Shown: positions 34,872 to 43,326 of the stretch, piece by piece
How the letters are laid out: each line of letters begins with the position of its first letter
How positions within the stretch are numbered: position 1 is the first letter of the stretch
Source of the DNA: Siccirubricoccus soli
GTDB lineage: Bacteria > Pseudomonadota > Alphaproteobacteria > Acetobacterales > Acetobacteraceae
Direction: 5' to 3'
DNA length: 44,247 bases
NCBI RefSeq assembly: GCF_024178315.1
Contig: NZ_JAMZIK010000025.1
Span: forward strand, 1-44,247
Notes under the pieces: generated by a model
What the model was told of the DNA's origin: nothing
What the model saw: the letters and a program-made list of their open reading frames with translations, nothing else
Database searches by the model: none
Position numbers and translations under genes: made by a program

Positions 34872-36044
34872 TCACCGCGCCAGCAGCGTCTTCGCCAGCA
34901 GCCCGCCCAACCCGCACAACGCGACGCCGAGCGCCATCGGCACCGCCGTGTCATTGTGCAGCGCCCCGACCATCCAGCCGGAAACGGCGCCGAGGCCGAA
35001 TTGCAGCGTGCCGATCAGCGCCGAGGCGCTGCCCGCCACCCTGCCCTGCGGGCCCATGGCGAGGGCGCTGCCAAGCGGCATGGTGGCGCCGATGCCGGCC
35101 ACGTAGCAGAATAGCAGCACCGCAATGGCGGGGAAGCCGCCGGCCCCAGTCGCCGCCACCAGCACCAGCAGCGCCCCCGCGGCGCTCATCCAGCACAGCG
35201 CCGCGGTCAGCGCCGTGCTGGCCGCCACGCGCTTCGCCAGCCGCGCACTCGTCTGCGCCATCAGCATGATGCCGAAGGCGTTCAGGCCGAAGAACAGCCC
35301 GTAGGTGCTCGGCGCCACGCCGTGCAATTCCATGAAGACGAAGGGCGAGCCACCGATATAGGCGAACATCCCCGCTGCCGGCAGCGCGCCGGACAGCGCA
35401 TGGCCGAGGAAATGCCGGTTGCCGAGCAGCCGCAGATAGACCTGCAGGATGCCAAGCGGCCCGTCCCGCCGCCGCCGCTCCTCGGCCAGGCTCTCCGGCA
35501 GGAAGAGGCGCACCACCAGCGCCAGCCCCGCGCTGTAGGCGGCCAGCACCCAGAAGATCAGCCGCCAGGGGCCAATGGCCAGCAGCCCGCCGCCGATGGA
35601 GGGCGCCAGGATGGGCGCGATGCCGGAGACGAGCATGAGCTGCGACATCAGGCGAACGGAGCCGGGCCCCTCCGTCAGGTCGCGGACGATGGCGCGGGCC
35701 ATCACCATGCCGGCGCAACCGCCCAGCCCCTGCACGAAACGCCAGAAGGTGAACCAGCCGATATCCTGGGTGGTGGCGCAGCCGAGCGAGGCGATGGTGA
35801 AGATGGCCAGCCCCGCCAGGGTGGGCGGCTTGCGGCCGAAGCGGTCGGCCAGCGGGCCATAGACCATCTGCGCCATGGCCATGCCGGCGAAGAAGGCGGC
35901 GAGCGTCCGCTGCACCTGCCCCGCGTCGGCGCCGAGCCCCGCTCCCAGTACGGGGAAGGCGGGTAGGTACATGTCCGTGGCCAGCGGCCCGAAGGCCGAC
36001 ATGGCCCCCAGGATGAGGATGAGATGCAGCGCGACCTGAGGCAT
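34872..36044 (-). CDS. Bcr/CflA family multidrug efflux MFS transporter
   Basis: A 390-residue major facilitator with 12 predicted membrane segments. It starts MPQVALHLILILGAMSAFGP and continues LATDMYLPAFPVLG, the Bcr/CflA signature. The MFS motif A is YGPLADRFGRKPP near residues 62-74. RFVQGLGGCAGMVMARAIVRD is the typical second conserved loop. These proton-driven exporters of the inner membrane remove drugs such as bicyclomycin and chloramphenicol, or metabolites. It starts 56 bp after the stop of the second acyl-CoA synthetase on the same strand and may be cotranscribed with it. Confidence 0.93.
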   Translation of the reverse strand: MPQVALHLILILGAMSAFGPLATDMYLPAFPVLGAGLGADAGQVQRTLAAFFAGMAMAQMVYGPLADRFGRKPPTLAGLAIFTIASLGCATTQDIGWFTFWRFVQGLGGCAGMVMARAIVRDLTEGPGSVRLMSQLMLVSGIAPILAPSIGGGLLAIGPWRLIFWVLAAYSAGLALVVRLFLPESLAEERRRRDGPLGILQVYLRLLGNRHFLGHALSGALPAAGMFAYIGGSPFVFMELHGVAPSTYGLFFGLNAFGIMLMAQTSARLAKRVAASTALTAALCWMSAAGALLVLVAATGAGGFPAIAVLLFCYVAGIGATMPLGSALAMGPQGRVAGSASALIGTLQFGLGAVSGWMVGALHNDTAVPMALGVALCGLGGLLAKTLLAR

Positions 36045-36100
36045 GAGGGCAGGGTTACCACCCGATGCTGCACCGCACTATGGGGGCGGTGGGGAAAGTT

Positions 36101-37681
36101 TCAGTCGAAACCGATGCCGTCCTCCACCAGCCGCGCCTTCACCAGCGCCTTGGGCACCTTGCCATAGCCGGATTTAGGCAGCGCATCCCAGAGCACGATG
36201 CGCAAAGGCTGCTTGTAGCGGGCCACGCGGCCATCCAGATGCGCGAGGAGGTCGGCCTCGGTCAGCACCGCGCCCTCCCGCGGCACCACACAGGCGATGC
36301 CGGATTCGCCCCAGCGCGGATGCGGCAGGCCGACCACGGCGCATTCCAGCACCCCGGGATGCGTCAGGATCACCTCCTCCACCTCCCGCGGATAGACGTT
36401 GCTGCCGCCGGAGATGTACATGTCCGAGGCACGGCCGGTGATGGTGAGGTAGCCGCGGGCATCCAGCTTCCCCAGATCGCCGGTGTGGAACCAACCCTGA
36501 CGGAGGGCCTTGGCATTGGCCTCCGGGTTCTCGAAATAGCCGGCGAAGACGGCGGCGCCGCGGACGCAGATCTCGCCGGTCTCGCCCGGGGGCAGGCGCT
36601 TCCCCGCCTCGCCCAGGATGGCGATCTCCATGCCAGTGCGGGCGGTGCCGCAGGTGTTGAGGGGGAGGCCGCCATTGTCCTCGGCCAGGCTGTGCTGGTC
36701 GGCACGCAGCACGGTGATGTTGCCGGTCACCTCGCCCAGGCCGAAATACTGCACCAGGCAGGGGCCGAGCTTCCTCAGCGCAAGAAGCTGGTCGGCGCGG
36801 TACATCGGGGCGCCGGCATAGATGACGTGGCGCAGGCTGCCATGGTCGTGCTGGTCCACCGCAGGGTGCTCCACGAGCGCCTTCAGGATGGTGGGCACGG
36901 TGAACATGTTGTCCACGCGGTGTTCCTCCACCAGGCGCCAGGCTTCGGCCACGTCCAGCCGCTCGGTGGGCAGCAGCACGGTGCGGGCGCCGCGCGCCAC
37001 CTGGCCGAGCTGATGGATGCCGGCCCCATGGGAGAGCGGGGCGACCACCAGGGAGGCGCTGTTCTCCGTGGTGCCGGGATAGAGGTCCGCAAGCTGGTTC
37101 ACCACGCAGAAGCCGAGCTGCCCATGGGTGAGCACCGCCGCCTTGGGCTTCCCGGTGGTGCCGGAGGTGAAGAAGAACCAGAGAGGGTCGTCGCGTGTGA
37201 CCTCGGCCTCATGGTCCGGCGGCGGGGGCGTGGCGGCGGCCAGCGCCGTCTCGTAGTCCTGCTCATGGGGACGGGCATCGTCCACGGCCAGGATGAAGGG
37301 GGCATGCCCGGTGGCCTGGACGGCATCGGCATGGGCGGCGAAGCCCCAATCGCGCAGCAGGGCGCGAGGCCGGGAGGTTTCGGCGAGCCCGGCGACCTCG
37401 GCGGGGGTCAGGCGGAAATTGGTCGGCACCCAGACGGCGCCGAGCTTGAAGCAGGCCCACATGCTTTCGAACATGGCGTTCGAATTGCGGCTATGGACCA
37501 TGACGCGGTCGCCCTTGCCGATGCCGGCGGCGGCGAGCACGGCGCGGAGGCGGTCCACGCGGGCGTCGAACTCCGCCCAGCTCCAGCGCCGCTTGCCCCA
37601 GACCAGCGCGACGTGGTCCGGCAGGCGCCGGGCCGTCTGGGTCAGCAGGCGGCCGAGATTCATCGCGTTGGCTGGGCCCAT
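36101..37681 (-). CDS. Acyl-CoA synthetase (AMP-forming), copy 2
   Basis: A 526-residue ANL-superfamily ligase, distinct from the copy at 33165. The P-loop is FTSGTTGKPKAAVLTHGQ (171 onward), the acyl motif is QYFGLGEVTGNITV, the hinge is WFHTGDLGKLDARGYLTI, and ASDMYISGGSNVYPREVE follows. The final lysine is in LPKSGYGKVPKALV. The start at 37681 has aggaggag at ideal spacing; an internal ATG at 37663 is less well placed. It probably activates a fatty or aromatic acid. The MFS exporter gene follows on the same strand and the FMN glutamate-synthase-like gene precedes it by 105 bp. Confidence 0.92.
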   Translation of the reverse strand: MGPANAMNLGRLLTQTARRLPDHVALVWGKRRWSWAEFDARVDRLRAVLAAAGIGKGDRVMVHSRNSNAMFESMWACFKLGAVWVPTNFRLTPAEVAGLAETSRPRALLRDWGFAAHADAVQATGHAPFILAVDDARPHEQDYETALAAATPPPPDHEAEVTRDDPLWFFFTSGTTGKPKAAVLTHGQLGFCVVNQLADLYPGTTENSASLVVAPLSHGAGIHQLGQVARGARTVLLPTERLDVAEAWRLVEEHRVDNMFTVPTILKALVEHPAVDQHDHGSLRHVIYAGAPMYRADQLLALRKLGPCLVQYFGLGEVTGNITVLRADQHSLAEDNGGLPLNTCGTARTGMEIAILGEAGKRLPPGETGEICVRGAAVFAGYFENPEANAKALRQGWFHTGDLGKLDARGYLTITGRASDMYISGGSNVYPREVEEVILTHPGVLECAVVGLPHPRWGESGIACVVPREGAVLTEADLLAHLDGRVARYKQPLRIVLWDALPKSGYGKVPKALVKARLVEDGIGFD

Positions 37682-37786
37682 ATGCGTCTCCTCCTGGCGG
37701 GAGGATAGGCCGCCCGGCCGGCCCCGCGAAGTGTCGGCTCCTGGCGCCCTGCGGCCCGGGGAAGCCCGAGGGCAGCGGCGCTCCCC

Positions 37787-39400
37787 TCAGCCGGCGGCCA
37801 TCGCCGGCGCAAAGCTGCCGGCCTCCGCCAGGGCCCAGGCCCGCGCGAAGCGCGGATCATCGGTGCCCGCCAGCAACGCGCCCTTCTCCAGCGGCGGGTA
37901 GAGCTCCGCGAAGCTCGCCACGCGCTGCGGCGAGATTCGGCGGCGGAAATGCTCCAGCCGGAACTGCGAGGGATGGTCCAGCCCTGCCGCCGCCACCAGC
38001 TCCGCCAGCGCTTCCAGCGTGGCCGCGTGGAATTGAAAAACGCGCTGCGCCTTGTCCGGCACCACCAGCGCCCGCGCCCGCGTCGGGTCCTGGGTGGCGA
38101 CGCCGGTGGGGCAGCGATCGGTGTGGCAGGAGAGCGACTGGATGCAGCCGAGGGCGAACATGAAGCCGCGCGCCGAATTGCACCAATCGGCGCCGAGCGC
38201 CATGGCGCGGGCGATGTCGAAGGCCGAGGCGATCTTGCCGCTGGCGCCGAGCCGGATGCGGTCCCGCAGGCCGATGCCGACCAGCGCGTTATGGACGAAG
38301 GAGAGGCCTTCCCGCAGCGGCATGCCGAGATGGTCCATGAACTCCAGCGGTGCCGCGCCGGTGCCGCCCTCCGCCCCGTCCACCACGATGAAATCCGGGG
38401 TGATGCCGGTTTCCAGCATGGCCTTGCAGATGCCGAGGAACTCCCAGGGGTGGCCGATGCAGAGCTTGAAGCCCGCCGGCTTGCCGCCGGACAGGCGCTT
38501 CATCTCCGCGATGAACTCCATCATCCCGATCGGCGTGGTGAAGGCGGAGTGACTGGGCGGCGAGACGCAGTCGATGCCGAGCGGCACGCCGCGCGTCGCG
38601 GCGATTTCCGGCGAGACCTTGGCCGCGGGCAGCACGCCGCCATGGCCTGGCTTGGCGCCCTGGCTCAGCTTGAGCTCGACCATCTTGATCCGTGGGTCGG
38701 CCGCAGTCTCGGCGAAGCGCTCGGGCGAGAAGCTGCCATCCGGGTTGCGCGCGCCGAAATAGCCGGAACCGATTTCCCAGATGATGTCGCCGCCCTGGCG
38801 GTGATGCGGGCTGTAGCCTCCCTCCCCCGTGTCATGCGCGAAGCCGCCCCGGGCGGCGCCGAGGTTCAGGGCGCGGATTGCCTGGGGCGAGAGCGCGCCG
38901 AAGCTCATGGCCGAGATGTTCAGCAGGGAGGCGCTGTAGCCGGCGATATCGACGCGGAGCGGCTCATGCGAGGGGCGCTTCGCGGCGATGCTGTGGTGCA
39001 GCCATTCGAAGCCCTGGTCATAGACCTCGTACTGCGTGCCGAAAGGACGCTTGTCCGGCTCCATCTTGGCGCGCTGGTAGATCACGGCGCGCTTGTCGCG
39101 GCTGAAGGGCGTGCCGTTCTTCTCATCTTCGAAGAAGTACTGCCGCATCTCCGGCCGGATCTCCTCCAGCAGGTAACGGAGATGCGCGGCGATCGGATAG
39201 TTCCGCAGCACCGCGTGATGCGGGTTGAAGAGGTCGCGGAAGCCGAGGCCGACCAGGCCGAGGGCGAGGATGAGGAAGGGCGCAATCCAGCCGGCCTCGT
39301 CCGGCAGCAGGAGCAGGAGCAGCAGCAGGATGGCGGCCGCAATGCAGGCCAGGGTGAGGCAGACGAAGCGCGGCGTGAAAGCGAGGTGGAGCGGTGGCAT
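37787..39400 (-). CDS. FMN-binding glutamate synthase family protein, membrane-anchored
   Basis: A 537-residue protein made of two N-terminal membrane helices (about 12-32 and 38-54) and a large FMN-binding domain like the synthase domain of glutamate synthase. Landmarks are SAMSFGALSPQAIRALNLGA, GEGGYSPHHRQGGDIIWEIG, KLSQGAKPGHGGVLPAAKV, VVDGAEGGTGAAPLEFMD and a Cys cluster in SCHTDRCPTGVATQDP. It lacks the amidotransferase domain, so it does not work as a full glutamate synthase. The family is widespread and its physiological reaction is not settled. Start 39400 (MPPLHLAFTPRF) gives the usual length. It diverges from rutA across 256 bp. Confidence 0.92.
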   Translation of the reverse strand: MPPLHLAFTPRFVCLTLACIAAAILLLLLLLLPDEAGWIAPFLILALGLVGLGFRDLFNPHHAVLRNYPIAAHLRYLLEEIRPEMRQYFFEDEKNGTPFSRDKRAVIYQRAKMEPDKRPFGTQYEVYDQGFEWLHHSIAAKRPSHEPLRVDIAGYSASLLNISAMSFGALSPQAIRALNLGAARGGFAHDTGEGGYSPHHRQGGDIIWEIGSGYFGARNPDGSFSPERFAETAADPRIKMVELKLSQGAKPGHGGVLPAAKVSPEIAATRGVPLGIDCVSPPSHSAFTTPIGMMEFIAEMKRLSGGKPAGFKLCIGHPWEFLGICKAMLETGITPDFIVVDGAEGGTGAAPLEFMDHLGMPLREGLSFVHNALVGIGLRDRIRLGASGKIASAFDIARAMALGADWCNSARGFMFALGCIQSLSCHTDRCPTGVATQDPTRARALVVPDKAQRVFQFHAATLEALAELVAAAGLDHPSQFRLEHFRRRISPQRVASFAELYPPLEKGALLAGTDDPRFARAWALAEAGSFAPAMAAG

Positions 39401-39656
39401 GGCGTGGCCTTCGCGGCTTTGGCCGCCAAGGGTACCCGGTTCCGTGGCCGAACGTACCGGTGCCGATCGTGACGCTCCGGCGAAGACTTGGCGGCGGCCG
39501 GATGCCGCCCGAATTTTGGGCACACACGACGCTTAACACCTATTTCCTAAGCAGACCGGATGCGCCGGAGCCACAATTCCGGCAGCGCCGCGCTGCCGCC
39601 TTTCGCCCTGCCCGGCTAGGCTCCGCCGTCTTGTCTGCATAGCGGAGCTGGTCGCA

Positions 39657-40733
39657 ATGGATATCGGCGTCTTCCTGCCCATCGGCAACAATGGCTGGCT
39701 GATCTCCAGCACCTCTCCCCAGTACATGCCGAGCTTCGACCTCAACAAGGAGGTGACGCTGAAGGCGGAGAAGTACGGCTTCGAATTTGCCCTCTCCATG
39801 ATCACGCTGCGCGGCTTCGGCGGGCCCAGCCAGTACTGGGACCACAACCTGGAAAGCTTCACCCTGATGGCGGGGCTGGCGGCGGTGACGACGCGCATCA
39901 AGCTCTTCGCCAGCGTCGCGGTGCTGACCGTGCCCCCTGCCCTCATCGCCCGCATGGCGGTGACGAATGACAGCATCAGCCATGGCCGCTTCGGGGTGAT
40001 CATCGTCTCCGGCTGGCAGAAGGCCGAGTACGAGCAGATGGGCATCTGGCCGGGCGAGCGGCATTTCGAGAAGCGCTATGATTATTGCGGCGAATACGTG
40101 CAGGTGATGCAGGAGCTCTGGGCCACCGGACGCTCGGACTTCAAGGGCGAGTTCTTCCAGATGAGCGATTGCCGCGTCAGCCCGACGCCGATGGCGAAGA
40201 TCGACATCATCTCCGCCGGGCAGTCCAACCGCGGCATGCGCTTCGCCGCGGAATATGCCGATTACAACTTCATCTCGGCCGGCGGCATCAATGATGTCGG
40301 CCAGGTGGCGCAGCACACCGAAAGGCTGATGGCGGCCAACAAGGCGGCGGGCGCCAATTGCAGGGCGATGCTGCTGATGATGATCATCGCCGACGAGACC
40401 GACGCGGCCGCGATGGCCAAGTGGCACCACTACGTCGCCGGCACGGATCTGGAGGCGCTGGCTTGGCGCGACGCCCAGGCGGGCGCCGATGTGAAGGCGG
40501 AGGCGCACAGCACAGTGGGCCGCATGGTCCGCAGCGACCGGGTGCCCACCAACATGCTGCGCCTCATCGGCTCCTACGAGACGGTGGCGAGGCAGCTGGA
40601 CGAGCTGGCGGGGATTCCGGGCCTCGCCGGCGTGATGCTGACCTTCGACGATTTCATCATCGGCATGGAGCAGTTCGGCACCCGCATCCAGCCGCTGATG
40701 CGCTGCCGCCGTCACCTTGCGCAGGCGGCCTGA
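39657..40733 (+). CDS. rutA: RutA-like pyrimidine monooxygenase (LLM class)
   Basis: A 358-residue flavin monooxygenase very close to RutA: MDIGVFLPIGNNGWLIS, QYMPSFDLNKEVTLKAEKYG, WDHNLESFTLMAGLAAVTTR, SISHGRFGVIIVSGWQK and GVMLTFDDFIIGMEQFG. RutA uses FMNH2 and O2 to open the ring of uracil or thymine between N3 and C4. The start at 39657 is preceded by a weak gcggagc. The next two genes encode an amidase and a RutE-like reductase, so the locus is a reduced Rut pathway. The substrate could be a pyrimidine or a related cyclic amide. Confidence 0.9.
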   Translation: MDIGVFLPIGNNGWLISSTSPQYMPSFDLNKEVTLKAEKYGFEFALSMITLRGFGGPSQYWDHNLESFTLMAGLAAVTTRIKLFASVAVLTVPPALIARMAVTNDSISHGRFGVIIVSGWQKAEYEQMGIWPGERHFEKRYDYCGEYVQVMQELWATGRSDFKGEFFQMSDCRVSPTPMAKIDIISAGQSNRGMRFAAEYADYNFISAGGINDVGQVAQHTERLMAANKAAGANCRAMLLMMIIADETDAAAMAKWHHYVAGTDLEALAWRDAQAGADVKAEAHSTVGRMVRSDRVPTNMLRLIGSYETVARQLDELAGIPGLAGVMLTFDDFIIGMEQFGTRIQPLMRCRRHLAQAA

Positions 40734-40765
40734 GGCGCGAGCGCCCTTCGCGGCGGGAGGCCGGC

Positions 40766-41437
40766 ATGATCGAGGATGGCAAGACCGCCCGCGAGCTGTA
40801 TCTGGCGTTGCAGGCCACGCCGCCGCGCGCCCGGTTCGGCTTCGGCCGCAAGGCCGCGCTGGTCAATGTGGATGTGCAATGCGCCTACACCCGGCCGGAC
40901 ACCTATGTGACGGCCTACGAGACCGACCCGCGCCAGATCGCGCACATCAACGCCCTCGCCGCGCTGTGCCGCCACCGCGCCTTTCCTGTCGTCTGGACCT
41001 ATGTCGCCTATCTGGCCTCGGGCGAGGATTGCGGCGTCTGGGGCACGCGGACCGATACGCCGGACAGCCTGCAGAACATCAAGGAGGGCTCGCCCCGCGC
41101 CCAGCTTGACCCCCGGGCGGGACGGACCGCCGGCGATGTGGTCATCCACAAGCGCATGGCCTCCGCCTTCTTCGAGACTCATCTCCGCAGCCTGCTGACC
41201 TTCCACCACGTCGATACGGTGGTGGTGACCAGCGGCTCCACCTCTGGCTGCGTGCGGGCGACGGTGGTCGATGGCCTGTCCTGCGGCTTCCGCATGGTGG
41301 TACCGGAGGAGGCGGTGGCGGACCGGCATGAGAGCCCGCATTTCGCCAGCCTCTACGACATGGCGCTGAAATACGCCGATGTGCTGCCGATGGAGGCGGT
41401 GCTGGCCGGCCTGGCCGCCATGCCGGCGGAAGGGTGA
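40766..41437 (+). CDS. Isochorismatase-fold cysteine hydrolase (carbamoylsarcosine/maleamate amidase-like), in the RutB position
   Basis: A 223-residue cysteine hydrolase. The catalytic triad is Asp36 (LVNVDVQCAY), Lys129 (VVIHKRMASAFFET) and Cys162 (GSTSGCVRATVVDG). It opens 32 bp after rutA with a ggcgggagg ribosome-binding site, and the RutE-like gene follows by 90 bp. In the known Rut pathway RutB, also of this fold, hydrolyses the ureidoacrylate product of RutA. This protein, however, looks more like N-carbamoylsarcosine or maleamate amidases (MASAFFETHLRSLL, RMVVPEEAVADRHESPHF). It may replace RutB or signal a different substrate. Family is certain; the role is inferred from position. 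Confidence 0.88.
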   Translation: MIEDGKTARELYLALQATPPRARFGFGRKAALVNVDVQCAYTRPDTYVTAYETDPRQIAHINALAALCRHRAFPVVWTYVAYLASGEDCGVWGTRTDTPDSLQNIKEGSPRAQLDPRAGRTAGDVVIHKRMASAFFETHLRSLLTFHHVDTVVVTSGSTSGCVRATVVDGLSCGFRMVVPEEAVADRHESPHFASLYDMALKYADVLPMEAVLAGLAAMPAEG

Positions 41438-41527
41438 TCCTGCCCCGGCGGGGTGGACACGGCCCCCGCCCCGGAACAGAGTTGCGCAACCCCGGCCTAC
41501 CCCGCCGGCCGACCCCTGGAGAGTTTC

Positions 41528-42109
41528 ATGCTCGACGCCGCTGCCCTCGATGCCCTCTTCCTCAAGGCTCGCACCCAGAACAAGTGGAAGCCGGAGCCGG
41601 TGAGCGAGGCCCAGATCCGCCGGATTTACGACATCCTCTGCCAGGGCCCGACTTCGGCCAATTCCTCGCCGGCGCGCTTCGTCTTCGTCATGACGCCGGA
41701 GGGGAAGGAGAAGCTTAGGCCCGCCCTCTCCTCGGGCAATCTGGACAAGACGATGGCGGCGCCGGTCTGCGTCATCATCGGCACCGACATGGCCTTCTAC
41801 GAGAAGCTGCCGCAGCTCTTCCCGCATACCGATGCGCGGTCCTGGTTCACCTCCTCCCCGGCGCTGGCCGAGGAGACGGCGTTCCGCAACGGCACGCTGC
41901 AGGGCGCCTATCTGATGCTGGCGGCGCGGGCCGTCGGGCTCGATGTCGGCGCCATGTCCGGCTTCGACAAGGCAAAGGTGGATGAGGCCTTCTTCGCCGG
42001 CACCAGCATCAAGTCCAACTTCCTCTGCAATATCGGCCATGGCGACCCGGCCGGGCTGTTCGAGAAGCTGCCGCGGCTCCCCTTCGAAGAAGCCTGCACC
42101 ATCGCTTGA
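41528..42109 (+). CDS. rutE: RutE-like malonic semialdehyde reductase (nitroreductase family)
   Basis: A 193-residue FMN nitroreductase-fold protein matching RutE in length and motifs: [77 protein letters not shown] and [12 protein letters not shown]. RutE reduces the toxic malonic semialdehyde made from uracil to 3-hydroxypropanoate. Start 41528 fits the family; the in-frame extension to 41453 is not conserved-looking. It is the third gene of the rutA-like set. A strong hairpin follows its stop and faces the convergent Bug gene. Confidence 0.9.
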   Translation: MLDAAALDALFLKARTQNKWKPEPVSEAQIRRIYDILCQGPTSANSSPARFVFVMTPEGKEKLRPALSSGNLDKTMAAPVCVIIGTDMAFYEKLPQLFPHTDARSWFTSSPALAEETAFRNGTLQGAYLMLAARAVGLDVGAMSGFDKAKVDEAFFAGTSIKSNFLCNIGHGDPAGLFEKLPRLPFEEACTIA

Positions 42110-42119
42110 CGAGCAATCT

Positions 42120-42143
42120 CCCTCCCCCGCCATAGGGGGAGGG
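42120..42143. terminator. Bidirectional terminator-like hairpin between rutE and the Bug gene
   Basis: Arms ccctccccc (42120-42128) and gggggaggg (42135-42143) are perfect complements around a 6-base loop. The hairpin starts 11 bp after the rutE stop and ends 2 bp before the stop of the convergent Bug gene, so it can serve both. No long T tract follows on either strand. Confidence 0.6.
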
Positions 42144-42145
42144 GT

Positions 42146-43084
42146 TCAGCGCATCAGCGCTTCCCACCGCTCCACCTCGCGCGCCACGTAGCGCTCCGAC
42201 TCCTCGGGCGACAAAGCGAGCACGCGGTCCACGCCGAGTTCGGTCCATTTGCGCTTCACCGCCTCGGTCTGCTGCACGCGCGCCACGGCGGCGTGCAGCG
42301 CGGCGCGGACCGGCGCCGGCGTGCCGGCCGGCAGGAACAGCGCCTGCCAGACCAGCATCTCCGCATCCACGCCGATCTCCCGCCAGGTCGGCACCTCCGG
42401 CGCCGCAGGGCTGCGTTCCGGGCTGGTGACGGCGAAGGCGCGGGCCTGGCCACCCTTGGCGGTCTGGAAGGCGGTCAGCGCCACGTCGAAGACCAGCGCA
42501 ATGCGGCCGGCGGCCAGATCCAGCGTCGCTGGGGCACCGCCGCGATAGGGAATCTCGTTCATCTCGAGGCCGGCCGTGCGGCGGAACAGCAGCGCCGCCA
42601 TGCCGAGCGTGCCGCCGCCGCCGGTGCTGCCGAAATCGTAGCGCCCCGGCGCCGCCCGCACCGCGGCGATGAAGGCGCGGCCATCGGCGGCCGGGAAGCT
42701 GTTCGCCACCAGCATCACCATCGGCATCTCGGAGAGGATGACGGTGGGTAAAAGCTGGCGGATCGGGTCGATGGCGGCATTCGGCACCACCACGCGCAGC
42801 ACCGCATGGGCGGTGTTGTTGAACAGGATGGTGTGGCCGTCCGGCGCGGCGCGCGCGACGAATTCCGCGGCGATCATGCCGGCGCCGCCGACCCGGTTCT
42901 CCACCACCACGGGCTGCGGCAGCACCTGGCCCAGCGCCTCCGCCAACACCCGGGCGCCGACATCCGTCGCCCCGCCTGCCGCATAGGGGACGACGAGGCG
43001 CACCGGCCGGTCCGGCCAGGCCTGGCCGAAGGCTGGCAGGGCCGGCAGCAACAGGGCCAGCAACAGGGCAAGCCGACGCAGCAT
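42146..43084 (-). CDS. Bug-family (TctC) extracytoplasmic solute-binding protein
   Basis: A 312-residue periplasmic binding protein with a signal peptide (MLRRLALLLALLLPALPAFG) and mature start at about QAWPDRPVRLVVPYAAGGAT. Further landmarks are QPVVVENRVGGAGMIAAEFV, DGHTILFNNTAHAV, YDFGSTGGGGTLGMAALLF and MNEIPYRGGAPATLD. It is a paralogue of the Bug protein at 28191. No transporter membrane genes accompany it. It is convergent with the rutA/amidase/rutE set and so is probably separately controlled, but it might bind the same substrate class. Ligand unknown. Confidence 0.92.
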   Translation of the reverse strand: MLRRLALLLALLLPALPAFGQAWPDRPVRLVVPYAAGGATDVGARVLAEALGQVLPQPVVVENRVGGAGMIAAEFVARAAPDGHTILFNNTAHAVLRVVVPNAAIDPIRQLLPTVILSEMPMVMLVANSFPAADGRAFIAAVRAAPGRYDFGSTGGGGTLGMAALLFRRTAGLEMNEIPYRGGAPATLDLAAGRIALVFDVALTAFQTAKGGQARAFAVTSPERSPAAPEVPTWREIGVDAEMLVWQALFLPAGTPAPVRAALHAAVARVQQTEAVKRKWTELGVDRVLALSPEESERYVAREVERWEALMR

Positions 43085-43188
43085 GGACGATCTCCCGATT
43101 TTGCCGGGAGTTTAGGGCAAGCCGGGGCGAAACGAAATGCGCCGCTGCGGCGGGCCGCGGAGGGTGCCGTCAGCCGGCGCCTGAAGGG

Positions 43189-43226
43189 GCCTCCGATCCG
43201 GCTGGGCAGTTTCTCGGATCGGAGGC
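43189..43226. terminator. Inverted repeat 1 of 3 upstream of the Bug gene
   Basis: Perfect 12-bp arms gcctccgatccg (43189-43200) and cggatcggaggc (43215-43226) with a 14-base loop. It lies 105 bp upstream of the Bug start, so an operator or a terminator of the right-hand minus-strand gene are both possible. Confidence 0.45.
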
Positions 43227-43246
43227 GTCACGCGTCCGGGCCGGAC

Positions 43247-43276
43247 ATCCGGTCAGGCGATTTCGCCTGACCGGAT
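43247..43276. terminator. Inverted repeat 2 of 3, near-perfect hairpin
   Basis: Perfect 14-bp arms atccggtcaggcga (43247-43260) and tcgcctgaccggat (43263-43276) around two bases. It lies 50 bp downstream of the stop of the carbohydrate-binding protein gene and probably ends its transcript. Confidence 0.5.
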
Positions 43277-43289
43277 AATGGCCCGGGGG

Positions 43290-43319
43290 CCCGTGGCGCC
43301 GCGCCGGCGCCGCCACGGG
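43290..43319. terminator. Inverted repeat 3 of 3, GC-only hairpin
   Basis: Arms cccgtggcg (43290-43298) and cgccacggg (43311-43319) flank a GC-rich core that can extend the stem. It is 7 bp past the stop of the right-edge gene and is the first structure in its transcript after the coding region. Confidence 0.5.
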
Positions 43320-43326
43320 GGGTTGC

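Noticed and set aside
36065-37708. A 547-codon plus-strand frame opposite the second acyl-CoA synthetase
   Set aside because: The minus-strand ligase has all ANL motifs; the plus frame has none.
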